Assembly: GCA_002081555.1 (NCBI GenBank)
Contig: MZNV01001704.1
Location: 1 to 35,834, forward strand
DNA: 35,834 nucleotides
Origin: Protostelium mycophagum
Lineage: Eukaryota; Evosea; Variosea; Protosteliida; Protosteliaceae
Reading direction: 5' to 3'
Part shown: one piece after another, positions 11,260-22,367 of the stretch
How positions within the stretch are numbered: the stretch's first letter is position 1
How the letters are laid out: each line of letters opens with the position of its first letter
The notes under the pieces: generated by a model
Database searches by the model: none
What the model was told of the DNA's origin: nothing
What the model saw: only the letters and a program-made list of their open reading frames with translations
Made by a program: the position numbers and the translations under genes

Positions 11260-12372
11260 CTATTTATTTATTTCCTCATACAGAGATGACTGCTCTTCTT
11301 TTGTCATGCTGATGTTTCCTCGCCACAATCGTCTTATTTGTAGAGGCATCTCGCTCGACGATGTGTGCTCCAGTAATTCCTCCACCTGTGATGTCTTAAC
11401 ACACGATTTCACACTGTGTCATCCACCTCTGAAGGAGTGACGTAACCGAACCAGTCCATTTTTGGATAGATCAAGACGTTCCCTGCATAGACGTGTCCTC
11501 CAATGTGTGAACACCCTCTCACCACCACATCTTTAATCTCCTTCTCTCTGATCTGAACATTTGTTATATCATTGGCCTTCTGCCTCGATTGGTACCTTCT
11601 CTCTGAATGTGTCTATCAGTATGGGTCCGCAATAACCACAGCGAGCATCACGGCTTCCATGTGCACACACAAAGATATACCTTTAGACGTGAGGTAATGT
11701 TCAGTAGTAATAATCCAGATGAATTGGATCTCTATTATACATTCTGTACATTCGATGATCACAGTTCGCGCCAAAAGACCATTTAAATGGGATTGTACAT
11801 ACTTCTCTTTTAGTGGTTGCGATTGCTGAGAGGTGTTGTTGTTTTCGAATACGGCCTTCACACGTTCGGCCATGTCTTCCAGAGAGACATTTTTGAGCAT
11901 GACATTGTGAGGATAAATGATGATGTCCCTTCCTTCGTACTCAGGCCACCAACCTGAACAATTCAACTTCTAAAAAATGAAACAGCAGGGACTCACGAGA
12001 ATCCTCTGCGTAAGCAGTGATGTTTGCAGGTGCGGGGAGATTGCAACTATCCACCACACGTTTGATGGCAGAAATCATCTCAACATCTTTATCGTCTGAG
12101 ACTTCTCCTTCCTTTTTTGGGCCGAGATCATAAGGCCATCTGTCTGTAAACCTATTCCTCATAGAGACGAAAACATGAGCGCCTGCAGGCTTTACGCTTG
12201 CGCTGAGATCTTTTGTCTTTGGTCTGTCAAAATCGAGTCTTATGGCATCTGATTTGAATCGTTGCAAAGAAGTCCGCAATTTGATCTTGTTCACTCTGCT
12301 TATCGTGATCATGTTTGAAATTCCATGATATGAGATGATCTTTTCAAGTTGAAGATGGGGTTGCCGAGTCAT
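11260..12372 (-). CDS. AIM32-like sucrase/ferredoxin-like (thioredoxin-like Fe-S) protein
   Basis: The family to which yeast Aim32 belongs: thioredoxin-like proteins, some binding a [2Fe-2S] cluster, often mitochondrial. The N-terminal half holds PAGAHVFVSMRNRFTDRW, then GWWPEYEGRDIIIYPHNVML. The C-terminal half has the diagnostic VCAHGSRDARCGYCGP, then RGCSHIGGHVYAGNVLIYP and DWFGYVTPSE, and ends with RRLWRGNISMTKEEQ before the TAG at 11260-11262. Four introns fit by eye, including a 43-nt one (11553-11595) and a 41-nt one (11386-11426). Both restore frames that otherwise look broken. Cys and His residues of the CAHG and SHIGGH motifs are intact. The ATG at 12372 overlaps the first ATG of the divergent neighbour; the next in-frame Met is at 12312. 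Confidence 0.85.
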
Positions 12373-13972
12373 GAATCATTATCGACAAGAAATGGTGAGG
12401 AGTAATGCACAGCACACTATTGACAGTATCAGCACAGTGTACGTAGAGTCAAAACAGATGAGGAGCAAGAAAGGGAGAAGAGGCGAGAGGAGGCTAAACA
12501 AATCGCCAATTTTTGCACACAAACTGACATTGTCTTTAAAAAGGTAAGATGACCTCAGTTAGTTTTGTTCATTTCATCAGAAAGGAGAGAAAGACTTCAG
12601 TAAAGAGGCGCTAAAGTCGGCTGGATCACTTCTAAATTTGAACACTGAACTATATTCCGTTTGGAATTATCGTAGAGAGATCCTCGTTCATCTCGCTGAA
12701 CAAGGGTAAGACGAATAATGTCGTAATGATTCATTTTTAATTTGAAAAGAGAATTGGACATGCATACAGTATATACCGAGGAATTAAAATACACACAAAC
12801 TGCGATTCAGACAAATCCAAAATCCTACTGGGCTTGGTTCCATCGGAAGTGGACGATCAAGAGGATGGAAAACCCAGACTTACCCAGAGAACTCAAACTG
12901 TGCGATGCTCTATTGGACCTCGATTCAAGGAATTGTGAGTGAACATTTTTTTGACTTATTTTAAACAAAACCTTCTGATGTCATTTTTATTAATGATCTG
13001 CAGTTCATTGTTGGGGTTACAGACGATTCATCTCTCATCTCACAAAATTGACCACGAAGGAAGCACTCAATTATACACAGAGTAGAATAGACAAACAATT
13101 CAGCAACTACTCCGCATGGCACGAGAGGAGTGACGTCATATCAAGAATGCAGAGAGAAGATATGCTAGAGGCTGTGCTGAATGGTACTGATTTATTTATT
13201 TTGTGACGACAAGACTCCCAGCATGATAACAGAGACTTTGATGCAGGAAATAACATTATATAGCGGCTTTGCCTGCTGTACACCAATAATTCCCTCCATC
13301 ATTAACTTTGAATGCCGGAGACGGTATATTTCCAGGGGTGCTACTCAAACGATATAGAGCGAAAAATCTTTTAACAGAAATCAGCTGATTGTAGACAGAT
13401 TTTGATTACGTACATAATGCTTTCTTTACTTCTCCGAATGATCAGAGCGCATGGTTTTATTATCGTTGGATCATCACCAAAGGTAAGAAAATCCATCAAC
13501 ATTTACCCCAGTCCAATCTCTTCTTTTCTAAAGATCCAAGAGCATATATTAACATCCATAATTGAAATCTTACCGAACAATATACCATTTTGGCGCGGAG
13601 CAAATATACTCCAATAATCATTAATTCCATTTCCTAAAATGGACAGTGTTGGAACTGCAAACGAAGGATGAGAGCACCGCAAAGTTGAACGAAGAGCTGG
13701 AGTTATTGAACGAGCTATTAACTGTTGAGCCGGACAGTCATTGTGAGTCGATTTCATTCCTTTGAAAGTGAATGAACTCCTGATATCTCAGGGACGATGA
13801 TAAGCAAGATATTTATATTGTCTCAATTGGAAGGCAAAACCTCAGAGCTTGTTGAGTTGTTGGAAAAGCTCAAGGCGGTAGATCCGGCTAGACACAGGTG
13901 GGAAGAGAGTGAAATAGAAGCTAATTCATGCGTAGGTACTACGAACATGTGTCTAAGCAGTACCAAGGTTAA
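12371..13972 (+). CDS. RABGGTA: Rab geranylgeranyltransferase alpha subunit (RabGGTase alpha)
   Basis: Alpha chain of the cytosolic enzyme that attaches geranylgeranyl groups to Rab GTPases, acting with a beta chain and Rab escort protein. Prenyltransferase-alpha repeats are clear: LYSVWNYRREIL (about 12650), SYWAWFHRKWTIKR (about 12822), FHCWGYRRFISHL (about 13003), FSNYSAWHERSDVI (about 13100) and QSAWFYYRWIITK (about 13445), then a helical end (ELELLNELLTVEPDSH) and the final YYEHVSKQYQG before the stop at 13970-13972. The N-terminal RRVKTDEEQEREKRREEA matches the family start. Exon 1 is very short: ATG 12371 or ATG 12392, then an intron to 12426. The intron at about 13190-13395 is the longest in the gene and I see nothing else in it. 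No leucine-rich or Ig-like insert, unlike animal versions. Confidence 0.88.
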
Positions 13973-14140
13973 ATAAATTCTTGCAATATTATTATTGAGT
14001 CTCCCAATCTTTTTAGAAAAACATAAATAATTCCTTCGACATTCCCGAGCGCAAAATCGATTGTTGAGCATCGCAATGTTGTACTCAATTCAGCGGCAAT
14101 AAAAGATCACTACGTGTTCGGGTTTTTATGTGATGAGAAC

Positions 14141-15817
14141 CTATACATCCATTGGAGCATCTTGATTAAGTTTCTTCCAGTTCACAATCTGTTTAAATAT
14201 GAATTCCAAAATATGTTTTCCGGTACGACCTGCGTTATCTCAGCCAAAACTTGATGATAATTATCCTTTTCTGCTTTCGTGTCTGAATAAAACCCTAACT
14301 CACCGTCTGGTTTAAGCTGTCCCACAACACCTAAAATATCTCCAGCTTCCCTGACCATGTATTCCAGGTCATCGTCTTGACCAGACTTGCAAAGACTCGT
14401 GACTTGCGCTAGACGGCTCTTCTCTGAGGCAAATTGTTCGTCCAGATCGAATAACTCTAGTGGAGGAGGCGGAAGTTCACTGAGGATGGGCTGAAAAACA
14501 GCAGGTTGTAGAGGTGGCAGAGGTACCTCGAACTATGGTCGTGAGTACATTTCATGTCAAAACAAGCATTACATGAGGCGGAATAAGACTGAGTGGATCA
14601 TGTTTGACTCCAAGATCTTCGTAAAGAGAGAGTACATCTGGTACGAGGTGTGTGTCAAATGAGTACAATGTGTCATCGAAAAGCTGCATGGGATCTTTTG
14701 GTAATTCTTCTGTCTCTTGAAGGCAGCACCTGACTCTATCTGCCAATTGTTCTGTGTTGGGGACGTAGTGATAGTCAGATAAATCCCAACTGTCTGCGTC
14801 GATTTGGTTCAAGTTGAATTCACCCTGAAGCCATCGAAAAATGACTTCTTGTAATTTAGAATTCTCCTCCTCATCAAGCCACTTGTCATCAAAAATGGAG
14901 GCTGATCCGACGACTGCAACTCTTCCGGCACCTTTTTTGGACCAGAATGCACAGATGGGCCTGTTCAGAGGGTATGATATAACTCCGGAACAAAGCACCG
15001 GAACGGCAGGTTTCTGTACATTTAATGTGGATCCGTACGGATATACAATGCTCAAAAAGGCGGGATTTCCCCTGCATCATTCAGGAAAGAAATTGTCTCA
15101 AAAATAGCTCACTTCTCTCCACTTTTGTCGTCATTTGGCTTCGTGGGAGCTCCCAGCGTGTTTGCTCCTCCTGGCCGTTTTCCAGCGATGCGATTGATCT
15201 CTTTGTTGATTACCCCGTCTTGGATCAAAGCTTCCTGCAGAAATATCAGCTTTAATTCGACCAATGCCATGACGGTCCCTCACCTTTGGATGTTGGTATT
15301 TCTGATATGCAGTCCTGATCACCGAATCATTGTTGACAGAGATGCCTGTCAACATCAATATTTCAAGTTTGAATGATGGCTCACCATATTCTTCCAAAAA
15401 ATAATTGAAATTAGTGCCCGTCTTAGCGTCTCCTCCTTCTCCAGCAAGGTATAGAACACTACCTCCTCCTTCGACATAAGCTGCCAGAGCTTTGAACTAT
15501 CCACCACCGTCAACACTCGACAAACTAAACGCGACTCACCTCGGATTCTTTGAATTTATCTCTTGGGCCACCAAAGACAAGGATCGATATTCCATCTAAT
15601 ACAGCAGCAGAGAGCTCCTCCTTATTTCTTTCAAACATCAGATGAGATCAGCAACACCGAATGGGACTCACAGTTGAACTTTCTGAGACCTGAGCTTTCT
15701 ATACAATTTTTTGAAGCCATTTGTTGGTGTGGCGATCTCCTTCTTCGAAACATTGAACACGATCGGGTTCGAGTTCGAAGATTTCTCCGTACTCGCCTTC
15801 TTATCTGAGGGAGGCAT
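14141..15817 (-). CDS. IFT52: Intraflagellar transport protein IFT52
   Basis: Core subunit of IFT-B, the train that carries tubulin and other cargo from cell body to ciliary tip. From ATG 15817 (MPPSDKKASTEKSS) the N-terminal GIFT-type domain runs through FVGVAISFF-antisense territory on the minus strand as ISILVFGGPRDKFKESE, YVEGGGSVLYLAGEGGDA, VNNDSVIRTAYQKYQHPK and VAVVGSASIFDDKW. The middle has LSDYHYVPNTEQLADR and LYEDLGVKHDPLSLIPPH. The C-terminal part has PPPLELFDLDEQF, YMVREAGDILGVVGQL and, after a 67-nt intron, ILEFIFKQIVNWKKLNQD up to the TAG at 14141-14143. All parts align in order with the family, so the gene looks complete. It implies a ciliated stage in the life cycle. Confidence 0.93.
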
Positions 15818-15957
15818 CTCTTTGAAATTTGGAAATCTGAAGAGCCTGAAGGTTATTTTTAGTTCTGAAAAATTGCGAAAAATCAAAAATTGAATTTATT
15901 ATTTTCTAGAAAAAAGTGAGATGCAGATCGAGAAAGGCGAGATCAGATTGCATCATC

Positions 15958-16670
15958 ATGGATAGAGATTACGAGAGCGACTCACAATCTAGTGCCAGCG
16001 AGGACGAGAGGTCATTTTATATAAACAATGACATCTGAATGGTGCAGGCAACAAGAACAACATGATGATTTTGAGGAATGGGAAGACGAAGGAGATTTCA
16101 AAGAGGAGTTAGAGGATGAAGAGACACAGTGTTTATTTTGTCAACAAAAAGAACCTAATTCTGAGGAGATTCTTCAACACATGAATCGTGAGCACAAATT
16201 CGATTTTGCACAGATGAAACAAGGTGAGAGAATGATCAACCAAATTAATGATACAAACATCATCTAGGCCTTGGATTTTATTCTTGCATCAAAATGGTCA
16301 ATTTCATACGCCAAATGATGCGCGATAATACATGCTGCAAATGTCAAACGCAATTCAGCGATCAGGCGTCCTTATCATCACATATGAGGTCTGAAGGGCA
16401 TTGTTCTGTGGACAAAGATGCAAAATTTTGGCAAGAGGAGAGGTAAGACAGATTATACCACGTATTTTAAGGTTAAAGATGCAAAAAAAGCGTAGTCCGG
16501 AACGAATGACACAGTCTAGATGGTTCATTCCAGTTTATGACGACGATCCACTCTTGAGAGTCATGATGGACGAAGAGGATTTTGGTGAATCAGCACCTTT
16601 TGTGACGGAGGAAGAGATAGATATGGAACGCTTGACAGCAAACCAAGAGTTGTTGGATCAGTGCAGATGA
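15958..16670 (+). CDS. ZNF277-like C2H2 zinc-finger protein (short form)
   Basis: Small multi-exon gene starting MDRDYESDSQSSASEDE. After an acidic stretch (EEWEDEGDFKEELEDEE) comes a C2H2 finger, CLFCQQKEPNSEEILQHMNR followed by EH, then GLGFYSCIKMVNFIRQM, then a second finger CCKCQTQFSDQASLSSHMRS followed by EGH, and a tail IPVYDDDPLLRVMMDEEDFG. This order (acidic Trp-Glu segment, finger, LxFYxxxKxVNFIR, second finger, then a YxxxxL tail) matches the C-terminal half of ZNF277. The first part also resembles the PRMT3 finger region, but no methyltransferase domain follows. The N-terminal fingers of animal ZNF277 are absent. Function in this organism is not known; animal ZNF277 associates with ribosomal protein uS5. 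Confidence 0.75.
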
Positions 16671-16704
16671 TCTGGAATATAACTTTCTCACACAAATGAT
16701 TCAT

Positions 16705-17072
16705 TTATTTATCATCCTTGCCTTTCTCCTCCTTTTCGTCTTCCTTATCTTCATCGTCTTCCGGGTAAAATATGTGTTGGATCCAGGACTCTAAAGAAAA
16801 TTTAGACAGAGAGAACGTCGATTTGACTCACTCCAAGGTGAAAGAAAGACTATCGCGGTCACACCGGCGAAGACAACTGCCGCTTTAGCTCTTGATTGTC
16901 TTACTTCGGACCTTCATGAGCTTCAGGTTTCATTCGAAACGTTCAAAAAAGTCTCTCACGCAGATGGCTTTCTAAATTGTGGTGGGATTCTATGAGCTCT
17001 TGTTTCGGCTGTACTGTACGCCCTAACCACGCTCCTCTTTGGAACTGCTCGAATCGTATACCTCGCCCACAT
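16705..17072 (-). CDS. Small mitochondrial single-pass membrane protein, family unknown
   Basis: About 93 residues in three exons. The start at 17072 gives a basic, Arg-rich, acid-free leader (MWARYTIRAVPKRSVVRAYS) typical of a mitochondrial presequence, then RAHRIPPQFRKPS. After a 49-nt intron comes VRQSRAKAAVVFAGVTAIVF, one hydrophobic helix ending in LSPW. A last exon gives SWIQHIFYPEDDEDKED and a highly acidic Lys/Glu/Asp tail to the TAA at 16705-16707. The size, single helix and charged tail are those of a small respiratory-complex or import-complex subunit, but I cannot name it. It is head-to-head with V-ATPase subunit G, 143 bp apart. Confidence 0.65.
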
Positions 17073-17215
17073 CGCACCGTTTTTGTCTCCTTTCACACGA
17101 TACGATCTGCGATTTCGGTGCAGATCTGCGAAATGGAGTTGAGGTTTGACCTGGTTTGGGGTCTGCCCTTCCCGAGAGAAGATCATCATCTCCTCGCGAA
17201 ACATCACCAAGGACC

Positions 17216-17710
17216 ATGGCTTCAGCTAATCTCGGAGGAGTCAAGCAATTGTTGCAGGCAGAAACTCAGGCACAAGAGAAGATCAACAAGGCCAGAAAGG
17301 GTACGGTATTTCATTCATCTTATTTTATTCATCATGTCCAGACAAGGTCGCCCTTTTGAAGAGAGCTCGTGATGAAGCCTCCGCTGAGATTGAAGATTAC
17401 CGCAAGCAGAAGCAAACTGAATTTGAGAACTTCTCCTCAAGCGTGGGTTCATTGAATTCTTCACACAATACATAATGTCATCATCTAAACAAGACAGAGA
17501 ACCGCTAACAGCCAGGCTCATGTCAGAGAACTGCAGATTCACACAGACCAGGAAGTCAGCAAGGTGAGTCTGATAAATCTTTTCGTAGAAGTGAGCCAAT
17601 GTTCCAATCAGGTCAGAAAAGATATCGAGTTACACTCGGCAGAGGTCGTCGAGATGTTGCTGAAGCATGTCATGAACGTCAACACATCCTACACACCCAG
17701 AATGGAATAA
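17216..17710 (+). CDS. ATP6V1G: V-type proton ATPase subunit G
   Basis: Peripheral stalk subunit of the vacuolar/lysosomal proton pump (V1 sector), forming a long coiled coil with subunit E. The protein starts MASANLGGVKQLLQAETQAQ, the conserved N-terminal segment of the family, and continues KINKARK, DKVALLKRARDEASAEIEDY and RKQKQTEFENF. Three short introns follow, then HVRELQIHTDQEVSKV and a final segment, DIELHSAEVVEMLLKHVMNV, ending at TAA 17708-17710. The length, about 115 residues, is normal. Confidence 0.92.
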
Positions 17711-17837
17711 ATTTATCCTGATGCTTTTTCACATAATCCCTTCATCATCGTGCCATTGTTTGGCGCTAGTGGGTCTTCTTCCACATCAAACAATGCAGTA
17801 AATATTGATATAGACAATAAGATATCATTTATGATGA

Positions 17838-19461
17838 TTATCCGACCACGAGGGAGTCCTCCAAGTTGGTGTGTCTGACGTAGTAAGGCTTATCGGTGTA
17901 CACATTTGTGTAGAGCTCCTTGACTTCAGGGAAAGGTGCGGCTTGTGCTTGCTTCACTGCCTCATCGACTTCCTTTTTGATGCTCTTCTCGATCTCCTAA
18001 AGAACATGTAAACAGGTGCACAAGATGAGATGATTTTACCTTGAGTTCCTCTTCTGTAGAGAGTTCGTGCTCGATCAGATACAGCTTGACCTTGTCTATC
18101 GGGTCTCTCTCTGCGCGAATGGCGGTGACTTCGTCACGTGTTCTGTATGCAAGACCTGGGTCAGACATACTGTGTCCCATGTAACGGTAAGTCTCAGCCT
18201 CCACGATGATGGGTCCCTTTGTTAAAGCGTGCTCCTTTGCGAAAGCAAATCCAGACTGCGTTATGTTGATATATAAACATAATCGATTTTAAATAGATAC
18301 CTTCACGGCCAAGACATTCATGGCGTCGATCTTGAGTCCCGGGACGGCATCACCACGAGTGAAGTACTCTGTGTTGGCAGCAGCTCTCTCTGCTGAGGTT
18401 CCCATACCGTACTTGTTGTTCTCACACACGAAGATCACTGGGGTCTTCCATAAAGCGGCCATGTTGAAGGCCTCGAAGTTTTGTCCTTGATTGGCGGCAC
18501 CATCTCCATACATGGCGAGACAGACATTAGGCTTTCCGTTGTATTTTAATGCAAAAGCAACACCAGTACCAACAGGGACCTTCATCATCAGTCACCATGA
18601 AGAATCACATTATTGTCAAGTTAAAGAATTGGATTGATACACACCTGGGCACCGACGATACCGTTACCACCGTGGAAGTTACCGTCCTTCTTGTACATGT
18701 GCATGGACCCTCCCTTTCCACTTGCGCAACCTGTCCAATAATGATTTAATGTCCAAGAAGCATGATCATTACCTGTTGACTTTCCGAGTAACTCAGAGAT
18801 AGTCTCAAAGGCGGTACCACCTCTTCCCATAAAGTTAGCATGACAACGGTAAGCGGTGATTACGTGATCGTCTTTGTTCAAAGCGGCCTCATAACCTGCA
18901 ACAATGGCTTCCTGATTTGATTATTGATTTGCAACCCAAAAAAATGGTTCAGGTAACACCCAACAAAACAAAAAGCAAGTCAAAACGTTAATTCTCTTAC
19001 CTGACCATTGTAAAGGTGAAGGAATCCTCTGACCTGTTTTGTTTTATAGAGATTGTCTGCAGCAACCTGCAGTGAAAGTCAATGCAAGTTAGGTGAATAA
19101 TGCAGACAGACCTCGACTCTTCTCCAGAGAGTCATCTGCTTGAAGAAGTGAAGCAGCTCATCTTTAGAGGTGGTGGCAACAGGTGCAGGTGCCTCAAGTT
19201 TGTGTCCACGGAAAGGGTTCTACTTGTTTCAATTTCATGCAAAGGCACAGCTGTGCTTACCACTCCAAAATCGACTTTGATGGTTCCATCCTTGTTGATG
19301 GTGAACTTGTCCTTCTTCTTGGCCTTCTCGGCCGTCTTTTGTGGCTCAGCCGCAGTGGTGAATCTACGGTGGAATTGAGGCTTCACCTATCATATATCAC
19401 TCATTGTTAGTAGGAGCTCACATACCCTCAGGTTGGAAGGGACAGCTCTTAACCCCAACAT
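17838..19461 (-). CDS. PDHA1: Pyruvate dehydrogenase E1 component, alpha subunit (mitochondrial)
   Basis: Thiamine-diphosphate-dependent decarboxylase subunit of the pyruvate dehydrogenase complex in the mitochondrial matrix. From ATG 19461 the protein starts [12 protein letters not shown], then [17 protein letters not shown], a presequence. Next are [20 protein letters not shown] (the YRCH region), [20 protein letters not shown] and the TPP/Mg motif [20 protein letters not shown] ending in NN (ENNKYGMGT). The regulatory loop [20 protein letters not shown] keeps both serine positions used by PDH kinase in animals. The C-terminus reads [15 protein letters not shown], stopping at 17838-17840. 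All key motifs are intact. It is head-to-head with the MAM33-like gene (108 bp), another mitochondrial matrix protein, so a shared promoter is possible. Confidence 0.95.
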
Positions 19462-19569
19462 CGTGGTGTTCCTCTCAAGAAATGAGAGTTTTTCTCCCGA
19501 CAGAACAGTTGTAGACGTTGATATCCAACATGATCACACTTCATTTCTCAAAATCAAGAAAGGATCAAG

Positions 19570-20656
19570 ATGCAGCTCGCTTTCAGAACAAAGAACATAC
19601 TCAACCTCAAGCAAATTGTTCAGAAGAATACAACTCCTTTTAAGACAACCACTTTTGTAAAGATTGATGTGCGTGGTTACGCCAAACGAGCTAGCTCCGA
19701 GTTGGACAACTTGCCTACTTTGTCCAAAGAGGGTATGTCTTCATACTTTCATCAACAAATCGCGATTTTGATCATCTGCAGAAAGAAGAGTGAAATCATT
19801 GGTGAAGCCTTCCGCTTCTTCTGTGTTGAACACAACCAGAGATAATCTCATTCAAGCAGTGGAAGTCAATGCCAACCAATTGGAACAAACCATCCTCTCC
19901 TCAGAAGAGGCTTTGCGAACCAACAGCTATTTACAATCTTTCGAGTTTGTCTCTGAGGACGACGATTTTGTCATCTACAAGAAATCAGTGGAAGGCACCA
20001 AGTAAGAAATTACATGAACAATGGAAGATTAATGTACACAGCGTGTCCATTCGCTTCCACAAGAACATGATACCCGATGAGGCAGAATCTCAGCAAGAAG
20101 AAGGTCAGAGTTGCGACGATCGCCCTTTTTTGACAAACTATAGGAGAAGGAATGGACGAAGAGGATGAAGAAGCTGAATCCGGGACAACTACCTCCGCTC
20201 TGGTCGATATTGCCATAGATTTTGGCGGAAAGGAGGTGTGTACAGCCATCATATGATGTCACCAATATTCATTTTACCAGGCCGGCAAGCAGTGGCTTTT
20301 GAGCTGCAAGTGCGGAGAACAAGAGACACTGGACGTCTTAACCATGAGCTTGAGCACAGAGGGATGGAAGGCCTTACCAGACCTTGAATCAGAAGCAATT
20401 CCAGACAGCGCCATATTATTTATGGGTTTGGAAGAACAAACACAGGTACCAATTTATTGACCACTTTGCAAAGAATATACGCAGTTTATGAAAAGTTCTA
20501 AACATATGACAGGAAAACATTTCCGAGTATCTGAACAGACTGGGATTGAACTACGAGACATCCGCAGCTGCAAGATGGATTTCATTCCAGAAGGAGGCAA
20601 AGAAGGATCAAGCCTTCTTGAAGGACCTCGCCGAGATGCTCAATGAATCTCTATAA
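19570..20656 (+). CDS. MAM33: p32/MAM33-family mitochondrial matrix acidic protein
   Basis: Homotrimeric matrix protein involved in mitochondrial translation or ribosome assembly (known for yeast Mam33 and human C1QBP). The N-terminus (MQLAFRTKNILNLKQIVQKN to RGYAKRASSE) is a presequence. The core has FEFVSEDDDFVIYKKS, then INVHSVSIRFHKNMIPDEAE, an acidic insert (GMDEEDEEAESG), then LVDIAIDFGGK and AGKQWLLSCKCGEQETLDVL, the strand set of the family. The C-terminal helices are ENISEYLNRLGLNYETSAAA and KEAKKDQAFLKDLAEML. Five or so short introns. The stop is at 20654-20656. Confidence 0.85.
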
Positions 20657-20731
20657 ACTCCTCACCAATATCTCCTCTGTCATTTCTGCATCTGAGAGTT
20701 CTCGACAAAAGAATAATCATTAACCAGAATA

Positions 20732-22227
20732 TCATTTTACATCCTTTTGTAACGTTGCCTCTGCGTTTGTGTCTGCTGTCGGGTCTATGGCGCTGTTCCT
20801 CTTCTTTTCCTCTATGATCTTCTGGGACTCAGTCGATATCTCCTGCCATTTGTTGGTGGCTGCAGTTGTCCATGAGGACCATACAGACACTACTTTGGCT
20901 GCCATCTCGCTTTCTTTGGCCTGTACATATATCAATTATGGTGTCATATTCTGTGCGGTATTTTGTGGATATGCCTCTGATTGCACACTATGTGTCTGCA
21001 ATATATTGTGACTGCAGAGCCACATAGGTCTAATCAGAAGAGATTGATAAACTGCACAAGTACATTGCGGCGACAGCAAGTATGATATTGTTAAAAAGAG
21101 CAATTCACTATGCCACACAGAGAAAGCAGATCATAGCATGCGGTTACCTTCTTTGTGGATTCAGAAACAGAGTTAACGGCTTTACTGAACCCCTCGGAAG
21201 ACATCACCTGCATTTAATGAATTCTCGACTTGTAAAAATATTCCATTGTGTCGCAGCAAGCCGTTGTTGTACAAACAAAAATATATTCGAAGACAATATC
21301 TCCAGCAAGAAGTCTACGAAAATTTCCAGACTTGATGTACGCATGATATCGTACATACCTCTGATGTCTTTTCTGATAATGCCTTTCTCCATCCTGCTGT
21401 TGAATTATTTATGGCCTGCCCTGCATTTGCGGTCGCTTGTCCAACCGCGCTGAATTTTTTCAGTGGTGATGTCAATAAAATGATCACATACCTCGAACTG
21501 ATTTTCTTCCCGACTTCGTCACTCTTCTGCTTTATTGTTGTCGTTATTCCTTTCTGTTCTGATGCTTTCAGAACTTCACTGCGGCTGTCGAACATTACCG
21601 TCAAGTTCATGAGCCTTCTGCATAGCATCCGCAGCTAAAAGATAGCCAGAGGCGACCAGATTCGCAAGAACGGAGGCTTGCTTTTCTGGTACCGGCTCAG
21701 AAACCTTCTCTTCTTGTTTTTCGCCTTCTTTGAAGAGGTTGCGACTGTCAATGCTGAGTGATAAATGATAAAATGTGATTCGTACTTGATGGAATCGTCT
21801 GTGCTAACTTCGCTTTTTCTCTGAACAAATGGTGAATCGAGAGATAAAGAAGTGTCTGCAGCAGAGTCCTGTTTGTGTGAATCAGACAGAAGCAGGGCCC
21901 AGGACATACCGGTTCGTATAGACAGACTTCCACTGGACGATCTTGAATCATGGCATGATTAAGCAGAAGAGCGGTCGAGACAGCGCTCGATGAGTCGAAT
22001 GTGATGGTGCCTTGATATGGTTGGGACTCAGATCTATTTTGTCTTCAATCTTCGAGACCAATTGTAAACCTACTTGACAAAATGATGGCTCGAAATCGAA
22101 CCACAGAAACTGAAGAACCGAATCAAGTCTGCTTCAGTTGCTATTATATTCAGCACAAATATGGAATCCAAAAAGCACCTTTGTGTGATATATTTGAGAC
22201 GCTGATTGTCCTGTGTTCGTCTTGCAT
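20732..22227 (-). CDS. RRM protein of the Vip1 / BPA1 (binding partner of ACD11) type
   Basis: The N-terminal RNA-recognition motif is spread over three exons: RTISVSNISHKATEADLIRF (RNP2-type strand), then FFSFCGSISSHHFVK, then QPYQGTITFDSSSAVSTALL and NHAMIQDRPVEVCLYEP. As in fission yeast Vip1 and plant BPA1, a helical tail follows: KQASVLANLVASGYLLAADA, MFDSRSEVLKASEQKGITTT, QKSDEVGKKISSR, FSAVGQATANAGQAINNSTA and FSKAVNSVSESTKK, with AKVVSVWSSW near the end and a stop at 20732-20734. The tail repeats an Ala/Lys-rich amphipathic pattern. In plants, BPA1 binds a sphingolipid-transfer protein and damps cell death; the role here is unknown. At least one RNP1 aromatic is replaced (TFDSSS), so RNA binding is not assured. 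Confidence 0.8.
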
Positions 22228-22367
22228 GATTTTTTCCTTGCGAAAAATTTCAAATTATATGGTAAGATATCATATATGACATAATTACAACGGGAGGATC
22301 GCAGGTTGTGTTGCATCCCATCGTCTTTGGATCAATCTCATCAATCCTACACAGTCTTTCTGCCGCG

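Noticed and set aside
11386-11414. Apparent 29-nt intron near the AIM32-like C-terminus
   Set aside because: A donor 12 nt earlier gives a 41-nt intron and the better family match VTPSE-VEELLE.
11580-11595. Apparent 16-nt intron (or frameshift) in the AIM32-like gene
   Set aside because: A 43-nt GT-AG intron at 11553-11595, ending TGTTCAG, also keeps frame and gives the family's normal spacing to RGCSHIGGH.
15958-16670. PRMT3 identity for the zinc-finger gene
   Set aside because: The finger and the FYxxIKxxNFIR helix fit, but a second finger follows and there is no methyltransferase domain.
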